Shown: positions 35,910-45,705, counted from the stretch's first letter. The stretch: DNA of 64,000 nucleotides from Paenibacillus sp. DMB5 (GCF_001517085.1 NZ_LRAC01000124.1:1-64000); one strand, 5' to 3'. A program made the numbers and translations. Notes: generated by a model from the sequence alone, not told the origin.

Positions 35910-37127
35910 CTACTCCACGAGCGCCGCAATCCCGGCAACAACCGCCTCAAGACTGCCGCCCGCCACATCCAGCCCCTCCAGGCTCACGCTCTGCTCGACA
36001 GCTGATTTATACAGCAGCGACGCTGCTGCTCCGTCCCAGGCGAGTGCCCCGGCCAGCCGGTTGTCCTTGACGTAGATCCGCGTGTACACGCCGCTTACTT
36101 CGCCCGCCGCCGACAGGTCACACTGCCGCTCATCCGTGTTCCCGATGGAGAACAGCGAGCTGCCAAAAGCGTTAAACAGTGTCACCGGAACCGGCCGGCG
36201 GTAATCGGCCGGGTCTGCTGCAGCCATATTCATTCCGGCTACTTTGCCCTGCTCCATCGCTCCGCCCCACAGCCCCTCAACCAAGCCATCCAGCTCGGCA
36301 ATGTCCCCGGCGGCATAGATATGGGGAGCACTCGTCTCCAGATGACGGTTCACCAGTACGCCTGAGCGGATCTGTATCCCGGTCTCACGCACAAGCTCCG
36401 TATTCGGCACGATGCCGATAGAGTACACAACATGTTCGCAGGAAACTACCGTTCCATCGTCCAGCGTTACGCCGGAGACTGCTGCATCTCCGTTAATTGC
36501 AGTGACTCCGGCATGAAGCCTCACCTCCACACCAGCCTGCTCCAGAATCCGGCGCAGCCGTTCCGACGAAGCTTCATCCAGCTGCCGGGCCATCAGGCGC
36601 GGGGCTGCCTCGACAATCGTCACGGGATAACCGGCTTCATGCAGCGCCCAGGCTGTCTCCAGCCCCTGCACCCCGCCGCCGATGACTACGGTTCGCTGCC
36701 CGGCGGTCAGCTCTGCCTTTAACCGGTCGGCATCACCCAGATCCCGGATGGTATGCACGTTCTGCAGTCCGGCACCGCCTACAGCCAGCGCCCGGTTGCG
36801 GGCACCCATGCAGAGCAGCAGCTTATGGTACGTTACCCGGCGTCCGTCTGCCGTCTCTACCTCCTGTGCCTCCGGATGGATCGAAGCAATCCTGCTGGCA
36901 GTGTGCAGGGTGATCCGGTTATCGCGGTACCACTTTTCTTTCTTGATCAGCACCTTATCGCTGTGCAGGTCGCTGAACAAGCCCTTGGTCAGCTTAATCC
37001 GGTTATAAGGCAGGTGATCCTCCTCACCAAAAATCGTTATTTCCGACTCCACATCCTGATCGCGGATCGCCTTAGCAGCATGAACTGCCGCTACACCGCT
37101 GCCGACAATGACATAATGTTTATTCAT
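35910..37127 (-). CDS. FAD-dependent NAD(P)H:rubredoxin oxidoreductase-like protein
   Basis: 405 residues with two dinucleotide-binding folds: FAD motif IVGSGVAAVHAA (7-18) and NAD(P)H motif VVIGGGVQGLETA (about 147-159), and the FAD ribityl-binding IYAAGDIAE (about 270). The C-terminus resembles the rubredoxin reductase/NirB clamp domain. It probably passes electrons from NAD(P)H to the rubredoxin encoded downstream and so to the flavodiiron protein encoded 14 bases upstream, as NorW does for NorV. A nitrite-reductase NirB-like role is less likely, as no siroheme domain follows. Confidence 0.88.
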   Translation of the reverse strand: MNKHYVIVGSGVAAVHAAKAIRDQDVESEITIFGEEDHLPYNRIKLTKGLFSDLHSDKVLIKKEKWYRDNRITLHTASRIASIHPEAQEVETADGRRVTYHKLLLCMGARNRALAVGGAGLQNVHTIRDLGDADRLKAELTAGQRTVVIGGGVQGLETAWALHEAGYPVTIVEAAPRLMARQLDEASSERLRRILEQAGVEVRLHAGVTAINGDAAVSGVTLDDGTVVSCEHVVYSIGIVPNTELVRETGIQIRSGVLVNRHLETSAPHIYAAGDIAELDGLVEGLWGGAMEQGKVAGMNMAAADPADYRRPVPVTLFNAFGSSLFSIGNTDERQCDLSAAGEVSGVYTRIYVKDNRLAGALAWDGAAASLLYKSAVEQSVSLEGLDVAGGSLEAVVAGIAALVE

Positions 37128-37141
37128 CTCCGTCCGCCCCC

Positions 37142-38380
37142 TTAAATTGCGCTGAGCAGCAGGTCAGAGACGAATTCGGCGGCGTTCTTGATCTTCTGTG
37201 TCTTCTCGGCCTCTTTCGGAGAGAAGCGGACGCGGATCGGGAATTCCACATGGGTCATGCCAGTGGACTTGATTACGTCTGAAGTGCTCTGGACGGTCAT
37301 GTTAGTTCCGTTCAGGTAATCCTGAATGACCTCGATTGCTTCACCGCTCCATCCGTAGGAGCCGAAGGCCGCTGCCAGCTTGCCTTCCAGATTCATCAGC
37401 TGCAGCTCCTTGAGCAGCGGCTCCAGATTGCCGATCATATCGGCGTAACGGGTCGAGCTGCCGATGAAGACGGCGTCGGCCGCGTCGATGCTGTCCAGAA
37501 TAGCGGCCATATCGCTTTTATCCGCATCCCATACCGTTGCTTCGATCCCGTTCTCCTGCAGCGTAGCCTGCAGAATGCCGGCCATTTTCTTCGTATTGTT
37601 CTTGATGGTGGTGTAGACGATGGCCGCTTTCTTTCCCTGTGTCGTTTCCCGGCTCAGCTCGGCATACAGGTCAATATACTTACGAACATTCTCGCGGATC
37701 AGGAACCCGTGCGAAGGGGCGATCATGTCAATCTCAAGATCCTTGACGGCTTCCATCAGCGTTCTTACATATCTTCTGTGCGGATGGATAATAGCGCTGT
37801 AGTAACCTTTGAAATCCTCTGTGATATCAAAACCGGCCTCATCAGCAAACAGCTTCTCCACAGCAACATGGGTGCTGAAGATATCGCACGGGTACAATAT
37901 TTTATCTTCTATACAATAAGTGATCATGGTTTCTGCGGTATGCAGGTAAGGGGTCTCCTTGAACAGCAGTGTTTTGCCGCCGATATCTAGCGTATCCCCG
38001 TCCCGTACCACCAGGTAATTACGGCTGTGCAGCTTGTACATTTCCTGGATTTCCGGCACCGCAATCTCTGTACATACAATAGTAGCGTTAGTCGCCCGCA
38101 TAGCCAGCGCAGCCAGCCCGCCGGAGTGATCCGGCTCGGTGTGGTTGATTACGATGTACGCAATATCCAGCGGATCAATCAGCTCTGCCATCCGGTCGGC
38201 ATATTCACGGCCAAACTCCATATCCACGGTATCAATAACGGTCGGCTTGCCGGTTTTGAGCAAATAGGAATTGTATGTCGTGCCCTTCGCCAGAATCAGC
38301 CGGTGGAACGGCACCTCACGGTCATCGATTTTTCCTACCCAGTACGTATCCTTGGCAATCTTAATATCTGAAATGTTCAT
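37142..38380 (-). CDS. flavodiiron protein (NO/O2 reductase)
   Basis: 412 residues. The N-terminal metallo-beta-lactamase-like domain has the diiron ligands H80-x-E82-x-D84-H85 (NHTEPDH), and further His/Asp ligands in LHTAETM and CDIFSTH; the C-terminal flavodoxin domain (from about 250, KKAAIVYTTIKNNTKKMA) binds FMN. Such enzymes reduce NO to N2O or O2 to water in the cytoplasm with electrons from rubredoxin. No C-terminal rubredoxin is fused. Ribosome site GGAGGG. First gene of the minus-strand group that includes the FAD reductase, rubredoxin and the Crp/Fnr regulator; I saw no convincing Fnr box upstream. Confidence 0.93.
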   Translation of the reverse strand: MNISDIKIAKDTYWVGKIDDREVPFHRLILAKGTTYNSYLLKTGKPTVIDTVDMEFGREYADRMAELIDPLDIAYIVINHTEPDHSGGLAALAMRATNATIVCTEIAVPEIQEMYKLHSRNYLVVRDGDTLDIGGKTLLFKETPYLHTAETMITYCIEDKILYPCDIFSTHVAVEKLFADEAGFDITEDFKGYYSAIIHPHRRYVRTLMEAVKDLEIDMIAPSHGFLIRENVRKYIDLYAELSRETTQGKKAAIVYTTIKNNTKKMAGILQATLQENGIEATVWDADKSDMAAILDSIDAADAVFIGSSTRYADMIGNLEPLLKELQLMNLEGKLAAAFGSYGWSGEAIEVIQDYLNGTNMTVQSTSDVIKSTGMTHVEFPIRVRFSPKEAEKTQKIKNAAEFVSDLLLSAI

Positions 38381-38531
38381 CTCTCTTCGCCCTCCAAATG
38401 GTCTTGTTTGTCTATCAGCACCCTCATTCTATAACGGGCACCGGGGTCAAAAGGAGGACTCTAATCAAATTTTGAAAAGTTTAAAAAAGCGAAGATTACA
38501 AATTTGAATATACACGGTTTTCGGGGGAGCG

Positions 38532-38560
38532 TTGTGTCTTGAGTCACGCTAGAGTATACT
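38532..38560 (+). promoter_or_regulatory. sigma-A promoter of the EamA gene
   Basis: TTGTGT and TATACT with a 17-bp spacer. Transcription would start near 38567, which excludes the open codon at 38563 as start and supports TTG 38638. Confidence 0.65.
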
Positions 38561-38637
38561 GATTGAGGAAAATTGGTCATGCACGTCTCTGCACGCTGAT
38601 AATCCGCACTACTACATACAAAAGGAAGCGTGTCGAG

Positions 38638-39528
38638 TTGAACAAGTATAAGGCCAATCTTCTGGTGCTGCTCATTACCCTGGGATGGGGATCTTCCTAT
38701 CTGTTTATGAAAATGGGCCTGGATTCCATGGAAGAATTCAATCTGCTTGCACTGCGCTTTGGGATCGCTTTTCTGGTGACCGGACTGGTGTTCTGGAAGC
38801 GTCTGCGCAGGATTAGTAAGACTACAATCGGGTATGGTGCACTGCTTGGAGCCATATTGCTCTGGGTGTGCGTATCCATTCTGTTTGGCCTCAAAACGAC
38901 CACCACCTCTAACGCCGGCTTTCTCGTCGGGCTTACGGTTGTTTTTGTACCTATATTAAGCGTCTTTCTCTTCCGTAAAAAGCTGGAGCGGAGCCACATC
39001 ATCGGTGCGCTGATCGCCATGACCGGCATCGGGATGCTGACCCTGAACAGCAAGCTGCATATGCATCCGGGCGATATTCTTTGTATTTCGAGCGGGATCA
39101 GCAATGCCTTGTTTATCCTCATCTCCGGCGCAGCTGTCAAAAGAACGGATTCCATAAACGTCGGCATTGTGTCCTTGGGCTTCACCGCTGTGTTTGCCCT
39201 GATCTTTTCCTTTATCTTCGAGTCTCCGGTTCTTCCCGGAACCTTCAGCGGATGGACTTCGATACTGGCGCTTAGCCTGGTCTGCAGTGCCTTCTGCTTT
39301 ATCGCCCAGTCGGTGTCCCTGAAATATATTCCGCCTGTACAGCTGGGACTTATGTATGCGCTAGAGCCGATTTTTGCCGCGGTAATCGCGTTTGTGTTTG
39401 CCGGTGAGCGTCTGACTATGCAGGGATATATCGGGGCAATGCTGGTTGTAGGCGGCATTCTGGTATCCCAGTGGCTGGAGCAGCGGAAAAAGCTTCTTAC
39501 CGGCGCAGCGCAGCCTGTTTCACATTAG
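38638..39528 (+). CDS. EamA/DMT-family transporter
   Basis: 296 residues from TTG 38638, preceded by AAAGGAAG nine bases upstream; the frame is open from 38563 but that codon lies before the expected transcript. Ten hydrophobic helices in two EamA repeats (about 10-135 and 150-285); ALEPIFAAVIAFVFAGE near the end is the usual second-repeat signature. Drug/metabolite superfamily exporters carry amino acids, purines or drugs; the substrate cannot be read. Monocistronic, with a good terminator. Confidence 0.88.
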   Translation: MNKYKANLLVLLITLGWGSSYLFMKMGLDSMEEFNLLALRFGIAFLVTGLVFWKRLRRISKTTIGYGALLGAILLWVCVSILFGLKTTTTSNAGFLVGLTVVFVPILSVFLFRKKLERSHIIGALIAMTGIGMLTLNSKLHMHPGDILCISSGISNALFILISGAAVKRTDSINVGIVSLGFTAVFALIFSFIFESPVLPGTFSGWTSILALSLVCSAFCFIAQSVSLKYIPPVQLGLMYALEPIFAAVIAFVFAGERLTMQGYIGAMLVVGGILVSQWLEQRKKLLTGAAQPVSH

Positions 39529-39549
39529 ACATTTTCGTTAAAAGCATGC

Positions 39550-39603
39550 AAAGGGACATACCCGGTCAAGCCATTTCATGGCTATGGGCATGCCCCTTTT
39601 TTT
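39550..39603 (+). terminator. terminator of the EamA gene
   Basis: AAAGGG and CCCCTTT outer arms with an inner AGCCA-TTTCA-TGGCT hairpin, followed by T7. It may also act against the convergent DUF4179 gene. Confidence 0.75.
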
Positions 39604-39604
39604 G

Positions 39605-40741
39605 TTATTTTGCCGCAGGGAGTTCGATCTTCAGCTCCAGTCCCTTGATGAACTGCTTCTCCTTCACCGTCTCTGCGAAATCATCCTCTACTATAAAAGG
39701 TTTTAACAGCAGATAGGAGGTAGTTCCGGAAGTTGTTGCATATCTAGCGTCGAAGCTGAGTGCGTTGGCAGAATACTGCCCGTCCCCGTTCAGAGCCGGA
39801 AGCTGGCGTCCCTGATCGTCATAAACGGCAAGCCGGATCTTGTTCAACCGTTTTTCTTCCTTTTCTGTTAAAGTATCTGCTTTGAACAAGGCTATGGAAT
39901 AGTTAATACGGGTCGTTAAAGGAGTACTCTGCACTTCTGCCACTGTAACGGACAGCTCGTCATTAGCGGACAGAGCATCAGGCTGCACATTGATGATGTC
40001 TTTGGTTGTTTTTTTGAAGGGAATATCCAGCTTGTATTCGTGGTCGATCCCTTCCAGAGTAAGGAAGGCTTCAGCTGTAATGGTATCAGGAACAGTACTG
40101 CTGCCGGACGCTTCAAACACCTCTTCAAAGATCAGCATATCCGGATGGGCTTCACCGGCGCCTGTATAATAACCGCCCTGCAGGATAGAGCCGGGGTCAC
40201 CCTGCTGTTTGCCGTCTACCGTGAGCGTCAGATTGCTAATGGCATCGCTGAGCTTCACCTTCTTTTTACCGGTATCAAACTCGCCGTTCTTCAGATTCGG
40301 AGCCTCTACCTTCAGCAGAAAAGCTGCCCGGCTGCCGTCAAAGACGGTTTCGGTGACCTCAAGCTTCACGTCCCTGTATGACACTTCGCTGTTCACGCTG
40401 GAGGCCAGCCCGAGGTCACCGGCGTTCCGCAGGCCAATGTCTCCTTCAATCGAGCTGAACAGGCTTCCGATGAGCGGTATGCTTTTGATCGAATCCGCCA
40501 TAGCCGGGGATACGAACCCGGAAGCAAACAGGCCTGCCCCCAGAACAAAAGCTGCTGCTGTAGCAGAGCTTAACCGCCGGAGCTTCGACTGCGGTTTCCT
40601 TCTGCGTCCGGCCGGCTGCTCCGGCAGTGAGGCATAAGTCTCATCAAGACGGGCACGGACAAGCGGAGAGATAGGCATACCCGCAGCTGCATTCCCCTCC
40701 TTCAATCCTTTGAATTCCTGATCCAGGTTAAACTTATCCAT
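39605..40741 (-). CDS. DUF4179 protein, probable anti-sigma factor
   Basis: 378 residues: a cytoplasmic N-terminus of about 55 residues, one transmembrane helix (ATAAAFVLGAGLFASGFV, about 59-77), then MADSIKSIPLIGSLFSSIEGD, the DUF4179 entry, and an extracellular beta-rich region. It overlaps the ECF sigma gene by eight bases, and its ribosome site lies in that gene; the pairing implies that it holds the sigma factor at the membrane and releases it on an outside signal. No zinc-binding HxxxCxxC motif is seen, so it is not of the ZAS type. Confidence 0.85.
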   Translation of the reverse strand: MDKFNLDQEFKGLKEGNAAAGMPISPLVRARLDETYASLPEQPAGRRRKPQSKLRRLSSATAAAFVLGAGLFASGFVSPAMADSIKSIPLIGSLFSSIEGDIGLRNAGDLGLASSVNSEVSYRDVKLEVTETVFDGSRAAFLLKVEAPNLKNGEFDTGKKKVKLSDAISNLTLTVDGKQQGDPGSILQGGYYTGAGEAHPDMLIFEEVFEASGSSTVPDTITAEAFLTLEGIDHEYKLDIPFKKTTKDIINVQPDALSANDELSVTVAEVQSTPLTTRINYSIALFKADTLTEKEEKRLNKIRLAVYDDQGRQLPALNGDGQYSANALSFDARYATTSGTTSYLLLKPFIVEDDFAETVKEKQFIKGLELKIELPAAK

Positions 40742-41267
40742 AGTTTATCGTCCCCTCTTGGTTAATTGTAAAAACCTTCAGCAATGCTTCTCTCGCTCTC
40801 GCAAGCCGCATTTTTACCGCGCTCTCTGAAATTTCGAGCACACTGGCGATCTGCCGCAGCGGCAGGTCTTCAAAATAATGCAGGATGACCACTATCCTCA
40901 TCTTCTCTTCAAGGCGTTCAACAGCCTCTCTCAGATCAACCTTGTCATATTCATTGGAGAGAGAAGCCGACTCCGGGACCTCTGCGTACACAACTGTTTG
41001 GGAACGGCGCGACAGGATGGAGTTGCATTCGTTCATCAGAATCCGGAACATCCAGGTTTTGACGAACTGGGGCTCACGCAGGGAATGTATTGATTTGTAA
41101 GCCTTCAGAATCGTTTCCTGCAGCGCATCCGCTACATCTTCTTCCTTGCCCAGCATCGATTTGGCCATATAATACAAGGAATTCTCCAGCTGCTTAACCA
41201 GACTGATAAAAGCTTCACGGTCGCCCGCTTTGGCCTGAACCGTAAGATTGGCTAAATCCAATGTCAT
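40734..41267 (-). CDS. ECF-type RNA polymerase sigma factor
   Basis: 177 residues. Region 2 (about 25-95: DVADALQETILKAYKSIHSLREPQFVKTWMFRIL fold) and region 4 (about 120-168: LPLRQIASVLEISESAVKMRLARAREAL, a helix-turn-helix) are present and region 3 is absent, as in extracytoplasmic-function sigma factors of the SigV/SigW kind. Co-transcribed with the membrane DUF4179 protein that probably restrains it. Regulon and inducing stress unknown; autoregulation is usual, but I did not find a clear ECF promoter. Ribosome site GGAG, close to ATG. Confidence 0.93.
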   Translation of the reverse strand: MTLDLANLTVQAKAGDREAFISLVKQLENSLYYMAKSMLGKEEDVADALQETILKAYKSIHSLREPQFVKTWMFRILMNECNSILSRRSQTVVYAEVPESASLSNEYDKVDLREAVERLEEKMRIVVILHYFEDLPLRQIASVLEISESAVKMRLARAREALLKVFTINQEGTINYG

Positions 41268-41380
41268 ACACTCCTTTCTTCTTGTTGGTGTTTATACTAG
41301 TTAGACCGGCACAAGGGTCATATGGTCACAAATAAATAAAATCTCATGTAAATAATCGTACGCCTGGCTGTTGTTCCGTC

Positions 41381-42880
41381 TTATGGCTGCCACTTGAAGG
41401 TCACCGCGGAACGCGCCTTTAAAGTAAAGGAAAACGTACGCTCCGACCATTGCACGTTAAACGTCCGGTCCTCATCCGAAGGATTAAGCGCAATCAGCAC
41501 AATGGAGCCGTCCGGATTGCGGTAGGCGACATTTTCGATCCCGCCGGCCTGCGGCGAGCCGATGCGGACCGCTCCGGGATCAATGAACCGGCTGGCATGT
41601 CCCAGGGCATAATACTCCACATTGCGCGAATAGCCTGCCTTTCCCTGCCCGTCTACGGTTACAACTCCGCGGCAATTCGAGCAGCCTCCATTCGCTGGTC
41701 CGCCTTCAGGATCGAGAGCCAGATTCCACAGCAGCACGGCCTGCGCCCAGTTGCGCGGCCCGCCGATGATCAGCTTGGACATCAGCCAGGCCAGGTTATC
41801 GCCGAAATCCTCACTCCACGCGCCTCCGCTGCACTCCGTTACATAGATCTCTTTTCCGGGATGGGCATCGTGCACCTTGCTCATCACTTCCGGCGAGCCC
41901 GCATAACAGTGATAGGCTGTGCCGTCGGTGTAGGCGTTCGCTTTTGCATCACCCAGTACGGTTTGCACATAGCTCTCGGCGATGTCCCAGTTATGATCGA
42001 ACGCGACAATTTTGGACGTAATTCCTTGCCTCTGAAACTCCGGTCCCAGATAATTTCCGATAAAATAAGCCTGCTCCTCCGCTCCCATACTCATGCTGGG
42101 ATAATCCGCAGTCGTAAACTCAGGCTCGTTCTGCACAGTCAGTGCATAGACAGGGATACCCAGCTTCTCATAATCCTTAATATATCGTGCCAAATACTGC
42201 GCGTAAGCAGAATATACACGCGGCTCGGCGTAGTTTAAATACCATCCGTTATGAATCTGTTCCCCGTATTTCATCCAGGGCGGAGCCGTCCAGGGTGTCC
42301 CCATAACCTTCACCGTTTCGTTTGCGTCAACAATACGCCGCAGCAGCTCCGTCACATCCTTATCTTTGGCGGTGGAGAACTGCTCCAGCGCGTAATCCTC
42401 TCCGGATTCTGTGTCATCATAGGTATAGCTTGCCGGATTGCCGTCTGCATCAACCGAGAAGTCGGAAGCGCCGACGGAGTGGCGGACAAAGCTCAGGCGT
42501 ATCCCCTCGGGCGAGAACAAATCCTTCATCAGTGCATTGCGCTGATCACCAGCCATCCGTTGATTAATCAAAAAAGCGGAGGAGCCGGTAACAGAAGCAC
42601 CGAAGCCGTCCATTGTCTGATACTCCTGGTCCGGATTCACCGTAATAACAGGCAGCCCGGACTGTGCCGTTTCACCCTCCGTGTCTGCCGAGTCCCGGAA
42701 CAAGAACGGCTCCTGCGGAGCAAGCAGACTGGACTGATCTCCCGTTGTCACCCAGGCATTCACTTCTAACGGAGACGGCCGGGCCTGTTCCTGCTTGTAA
42801 TTGTACAGTATCACTGCGGTCAAGGCCGTTAGTGCGGCGGCGGCTGCAGCCACCCCTAATAACAGTTTGCGTCTGCGCAT
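41381..42880 (-). CDS. GH30 exported glucosylceramidase-like beta-glycosidase
   Basis: 499 residues. An N-terminal RRR and a long helix (LLLGVAAAAAALTALTAVIL, 7-26) form a signal anchor without an obvious cleavage site, so it may stay membrane-bound facing out. The GH30 barrel has acid/base Glu252 (QNEPEFTT) and nucleophile Glu349 (YVTECSGG), then the C-terminal beta-sandwich. Likely activities are beta-1,6-glucanase, glucosidase or xylosidase; not separable by reading. Ribosome site AAGGAGG. Just downstream of the GH3 gene, with which it could act on beta-glucans. Confidence 0.9.
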   Translation of the reverse strand: MRRRKLLLGVAAAAAALTALTAVILYNYKQEQARPSPLEVNAWVTTGDQSSLLAPQEPFLFRDSADTEGETAQSGLPVITVNPDQEYQTMDGFGASVTGSSAFLINQRMAGDQRNALMKDLFSPEGIRLSFVRHSVGASDFSVDADGNPASYTYDDTESGEDYALEQFSTAKDKDVTELLRRIVDANETVKVMGTPWTAPPWMKYGEQIHNGWYLNYAEPRVYSAYAQYLARYIKDYEKLGIPVYALTVQNEPEFTTADYPSMSMGAEEQAYFIGNYLGPEFQRQGITSKIVAFDHNWDIAESYVQTVLGDAKANAYTDGTAYHCYAGSPEVMSKVHDAHPGKEIYVTECSGGAWSEDFGDNLAWLMSKLIIGGPRNWAQAVLLWNLALDPEGGPANGGCSNCRGVVTVDGQGKAGYSRNVEYYALGHASRFIDPGAVRIGSPQAGGIENVAYRNPDGSIVLIALNPSDEDRTFNVQWSERTFSFTLKARSAVTFKWQP

Positions 42881-42902
42881 ATCGAGACCTCCTTAATATG
42901 AT

Positions 42903-42935
42903 AAAAAAAAGAAGCCGGAGGCTTCACCCCCGGCC
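42903..42935 (-). terminator. terminator between GH3 and GH30 genes
   Basis: On the minus strand GAAGCC-TCC-GGCTTC is followed by T8; an alternative GCCGG/CCGGC stem overlaps it. It lies close upstream of the GH30 start, so it ends the GH3 transcript and GH30 needs read-through or a promoter of its own. Confidence 0.75.
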
Positions 42936-43062
42936 CGATCCATGAATCTGCATCATTATCCGCTACACAGCTGTGCTACCCGTCACACACTTGGCAAGCT
43001 ATGCATTACTTTCCGGAAAAATCGTGCTTCATCGTTTGATCTTTTATTACATTGCATTGCTC

Positions 43063-45705
43063 TTATTTGATCGTCAAACTGGTCTTCAAACGGATATCGT
43101 CCGAGGCGCTGCCGACATAAACCGGCACATTGCCGGAAGGCATGACCCACTTATCCGTTTTCTCATCCCAATAAGACAGTGCTTTGGCATCCAGCTCGAT
43201 CTGGACGCGCTGCTGCTTGCCGGGCTTCAGTTCAACCTTGGCCCAGCCGGCCAATTGCTTCGGTGCGGTCTCAACCTGGGTCGGCAGCTGGCCGACATAC
43301 ACCTGAACGACTTCGGATCCGGTGACATCACCGGTATTCCGCAGGTTGAGGGACACCGTCATCTTGCGGTTAGTGTCTTTGCCGCTTACATTCGCATGAA
43401 CATTACGGTAGTCGAAGGTTGTATAGGACAACCCGTGGCCAAAAGCAAATGCAGGCTTGATTCCGGAATTTTCATATCCGCGGTAACCCACCATAACACC
43501 TTCACTGTACTCGCCCTTGCCATTCACTCCCGGGAATTGTGCAACAGACGATACCGGCGTACTGTCTTCGTTGACCGGGAACGTAACCGGCAGCTTGCCG
43601 GAAGGATTCACATCTCCGAACAGTACCCGCGCAATGGCGCCACCCTGCTCCTGCCCGGTAAACCAGGCCTGGACGATGGACTTGGCCTTATTCTGCCATC
43701 CGTCCATCTCAACCGCTCTTCCGCTCATGGATACCACAATCGTATTCGGGTTGGCCGCAGCCACCTCGGAGATCAGACGGTCCTGGTTATTGGGCAGATC
43801 CAGATCCGAACGGTCATAGTAGCCTTCACTTTCATAGGTGCGGACAACAACTACGGCAACATCGGATTTTTGGGCCAGATTAACGGCTTCCTGCATTTTG
43901 CTGTCTACAGCACCAGCCGGTGGCTCCCAGCCGAGCCGGACGGTACCGCCGAAGTCAGTGGAGGCGCCTTCCTTGTAGTACGTTTTGTATTCAATTTTGA
44001 TCTCATGGCGTTCGCCCTTGGTCAGGGTTACAGCTGCCTTTTCTGTCTTCAGCGTAGTGCCTTCGCTGTCGATCAGCAGCTTGCCGTCCAGATACAGCTT
44101 GCCGGTGCCGACACTGGTCAGGCTTAGATTGTACTCACCTGTCATAGGAGCAGTCAAGTAACCGTTCCAGCGTGCGGACATCATGCTGTTCAGATTGCCC
44201 GGTGTCTGCGGCAGCTTGGAGGACTGTCCGTTCAATCCGTCAAAGTTATAAAAACCAAGATTCAGGTTGACCTGGCCGTCTGTCCGGGTAAGCGTAGGCT
44301 CGCCTTCCATTTTGTTGTTAGGCCAGTATTCCCCGCTAAGGCCGCTACCTTTCCCGTCTCCCGCAGGCGTCAGGACCGAGGATGGAATTGCGGAAGGACC
44401 GTTGACAATATCACCGGTGCCTACCGGATCCGTACCCGGTGCATAGCTGACTTTGACGCCGCTTCCGGCACGGTCGCGGATGGCATCCAGCGGAGTGACG
44501 GTATACGTCGGATTCACCAGGGAGCTTCCCCCGACCGTAGTGTAGTTATCAGCATCCGGGCCGATGACGGCAATTGACTTCAGCTTGTCCTCATTCAGCG
44601 GCAGTGCCTTGTCTTTATTCTGGAGCAGCACCAGGCTGTCCTCGGCAATGTCAAGCGCCGCCTTGCCGTGCTCCTCTGCCGGAATCTGGACATTGACCGG
44701 CTTGCTGTCAAACAGGCCTTTGTCGAACATCTGGGTCAGAATTCTTCCGGCCATAACGTCCAGATGGTCTTCACTGACCTCTCCGTTCTGAACGGCTGTC
44801 AGCAGCTGGTTCCCCCACTTGCCGTACGGCTCACCCGGTGTTTCAAGATCAAGTCCGGCCAGTGCCGATTTGGCTGTGCTGAGATTGGCGCCGTAGTCAC
44901 TCATGACAAAGCCATCGAAGTTCAGCTTGTCTCTCAGGACATCGGTCAGCGCATATTCGCTTTCACAAGCGGGAGTGCCGTTAATTTTATTGAACGAGCA
45001 CATTACTGAGGCAAGGCCTGCATCCTTGATCGCAGCTGCGAACGGTCTGGAGTAGATCTCCATAATCGCCCGTTCGCTGGCTGCCGAATCCACTGTGAAA
45101 CGGTCTGTCTCCTGATTGTTAAGCAGGTAATGCTTGGCAGTTGCCATTACCGGATGACTCTGTACAGCATTGGTATAAGCTACGCCCATCTTGGACTGCA
45201 GCAGCGGGTCCTCTCCGAGAGACTCGAAGTTACGCGAGCCCCATGGCAGCCGGGCAATATCAAGCCCCGGTCCGAGCAGCACGTTATGCGTTGTATTGAA
45301 CGCTTCTTCTCCGACCAGATCGCCGTAAAGAGCTGCTGCTTCAGTATCCCAGGTTGCAGCAAGCGCGATTGGCGCCGGGAAAGCGGTAGATTTCTTATTC
45401 TGTATATCAGGGTTGGCAATACGTACACCTGTCGGCCCGTCGGCCATCGTCAATGCGGGAATGCCAAGCCGCTCCAGCGAATCGTTATAAAAGCCGTAAT
45501 AATTATTCACATTACCTGTGACAAAATTAACCTTTTCTTCCGTAGTCATTTCCTTCAGCAGCAGCTCCGTACGTTCTTCCGGAGAATGCGCAGCGTCCAG
45601 CCATGGTCTGGCAGAATCCGCTCCGGCCATCTGCAGAGGCGCAAGTACGGATATACTGATTGCAGCGGCGGCAACCACCGCGTGTAGTTTAAGCGATACT
45701 TTCAT
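43063..45705 (-). CDS. GH3 secreted beta-glucosidase with PA14 domain
   Basis: About 880 residues from ATG 45705, which follows AGGAGGG and begins a signal peptide (MKVSLKLHAVVAAAAISISV.., cut near AGADS). The frame is open to 45885, but those 60 residues have no secretion or family character. GH3 barrel with nucleophile Asp270 (VMSDYGA), second alpha/beta domain from about 355, a PA14 insert at about 455-605 (LSGEYW, YLDGKLLIDSEG) and a C-terminal Fn3-like domain. Exported; cleaves beta-glucosides or related oligosaccharides, PA14 shaping the site. A PhoP-like promoter candidate lies 330 bases upstream. Confidence 0.9.
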   Translation of the reverse strand: MKVSLKLHAVVAAAAISISVLAPLQMAGADSARPWLDAAHSPEERTELLLKEMTTEEKVNFVTGNVNNYYGFYNDSLERLGIPALTMADGPTGVRIANPDIQNKKSTAFPAPIALAATWDTEAAALYGDLVGEEAFNTTHNVLLGPGLDIARLPWGSRNFESLGEDPLLQSKMGVAYTNAVQSHPVMATAKHYLLNNQETDRFTVDSAASERAIMEIYSRPFAAAIKDAGLASVMCSFNKINGTPACESEYALTDVLRDKLNFDGFVMSDYGANLSTAKSALAGLDLETPGEPYGKWGNQLLTAVQNGEVSEDHLDVMAGRILTQMFDKGLFDSKPVNVQIPAEEHGKAALDIAEDSLVLLQNKDKALPLNEDKLKSIAVIGPDADNYTTVGGSSLVNPTYTVTPLDAIRDRAGSGVKVSYAPGTDPVGTGDIVNGPSAIPSSVLTPAGDGKGSGLSGEYWPNNKMEGEPTLTRTDGQVNLNLGFYNFDGLNGQSSKLPQTPGNLNSMMSARWNGYLTAPMTGEYNLSLTSVGTGKLYLDGKLLIDSEGTTLKTEKAAVTLTKGERHEIKIEYKTYYKEGASTDFGGTVRLGWEPPAGAVDSKMQEAVNLAQKSDVAVVVVRTYESEGYYDRSDLDLPNNQDRLISEVAAANPNTIVVSMSGRAVEMDGWQNKAKSIVQAWFTGQEQGGAIARVLFGDVNPSGKLPVTFPVNEDSTPVSSVAQFPGVNGKGEYSEGVMVGYRGYENSGIKPAFAFGHGLSYTTFDYRNVHANVSGKDTNRKMTVSLNLRNTGDVTGSEVVQVYVGQLPTQVETAPKQLAGWAKVELKPGKQQRVQIELDAKALSYWDEKTDKWVMPSGNVPVYVGSASDDIRLKTSLTIK

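Noticed and set aside
38381..38637. Fnr box (TTGAT-N4-ATCAA) before the flavodiiron gene
   Set aside because: Only half-site-like pieces such as TTTGATTAGAG are present; nothing palindromic at the right spacing.
42973..44127. 384-codon plus-strand frame opposite the GH3 gene
   Set aside because: Shadow of the GH3 coding sequence; no ribosome site and no recognisable domain.
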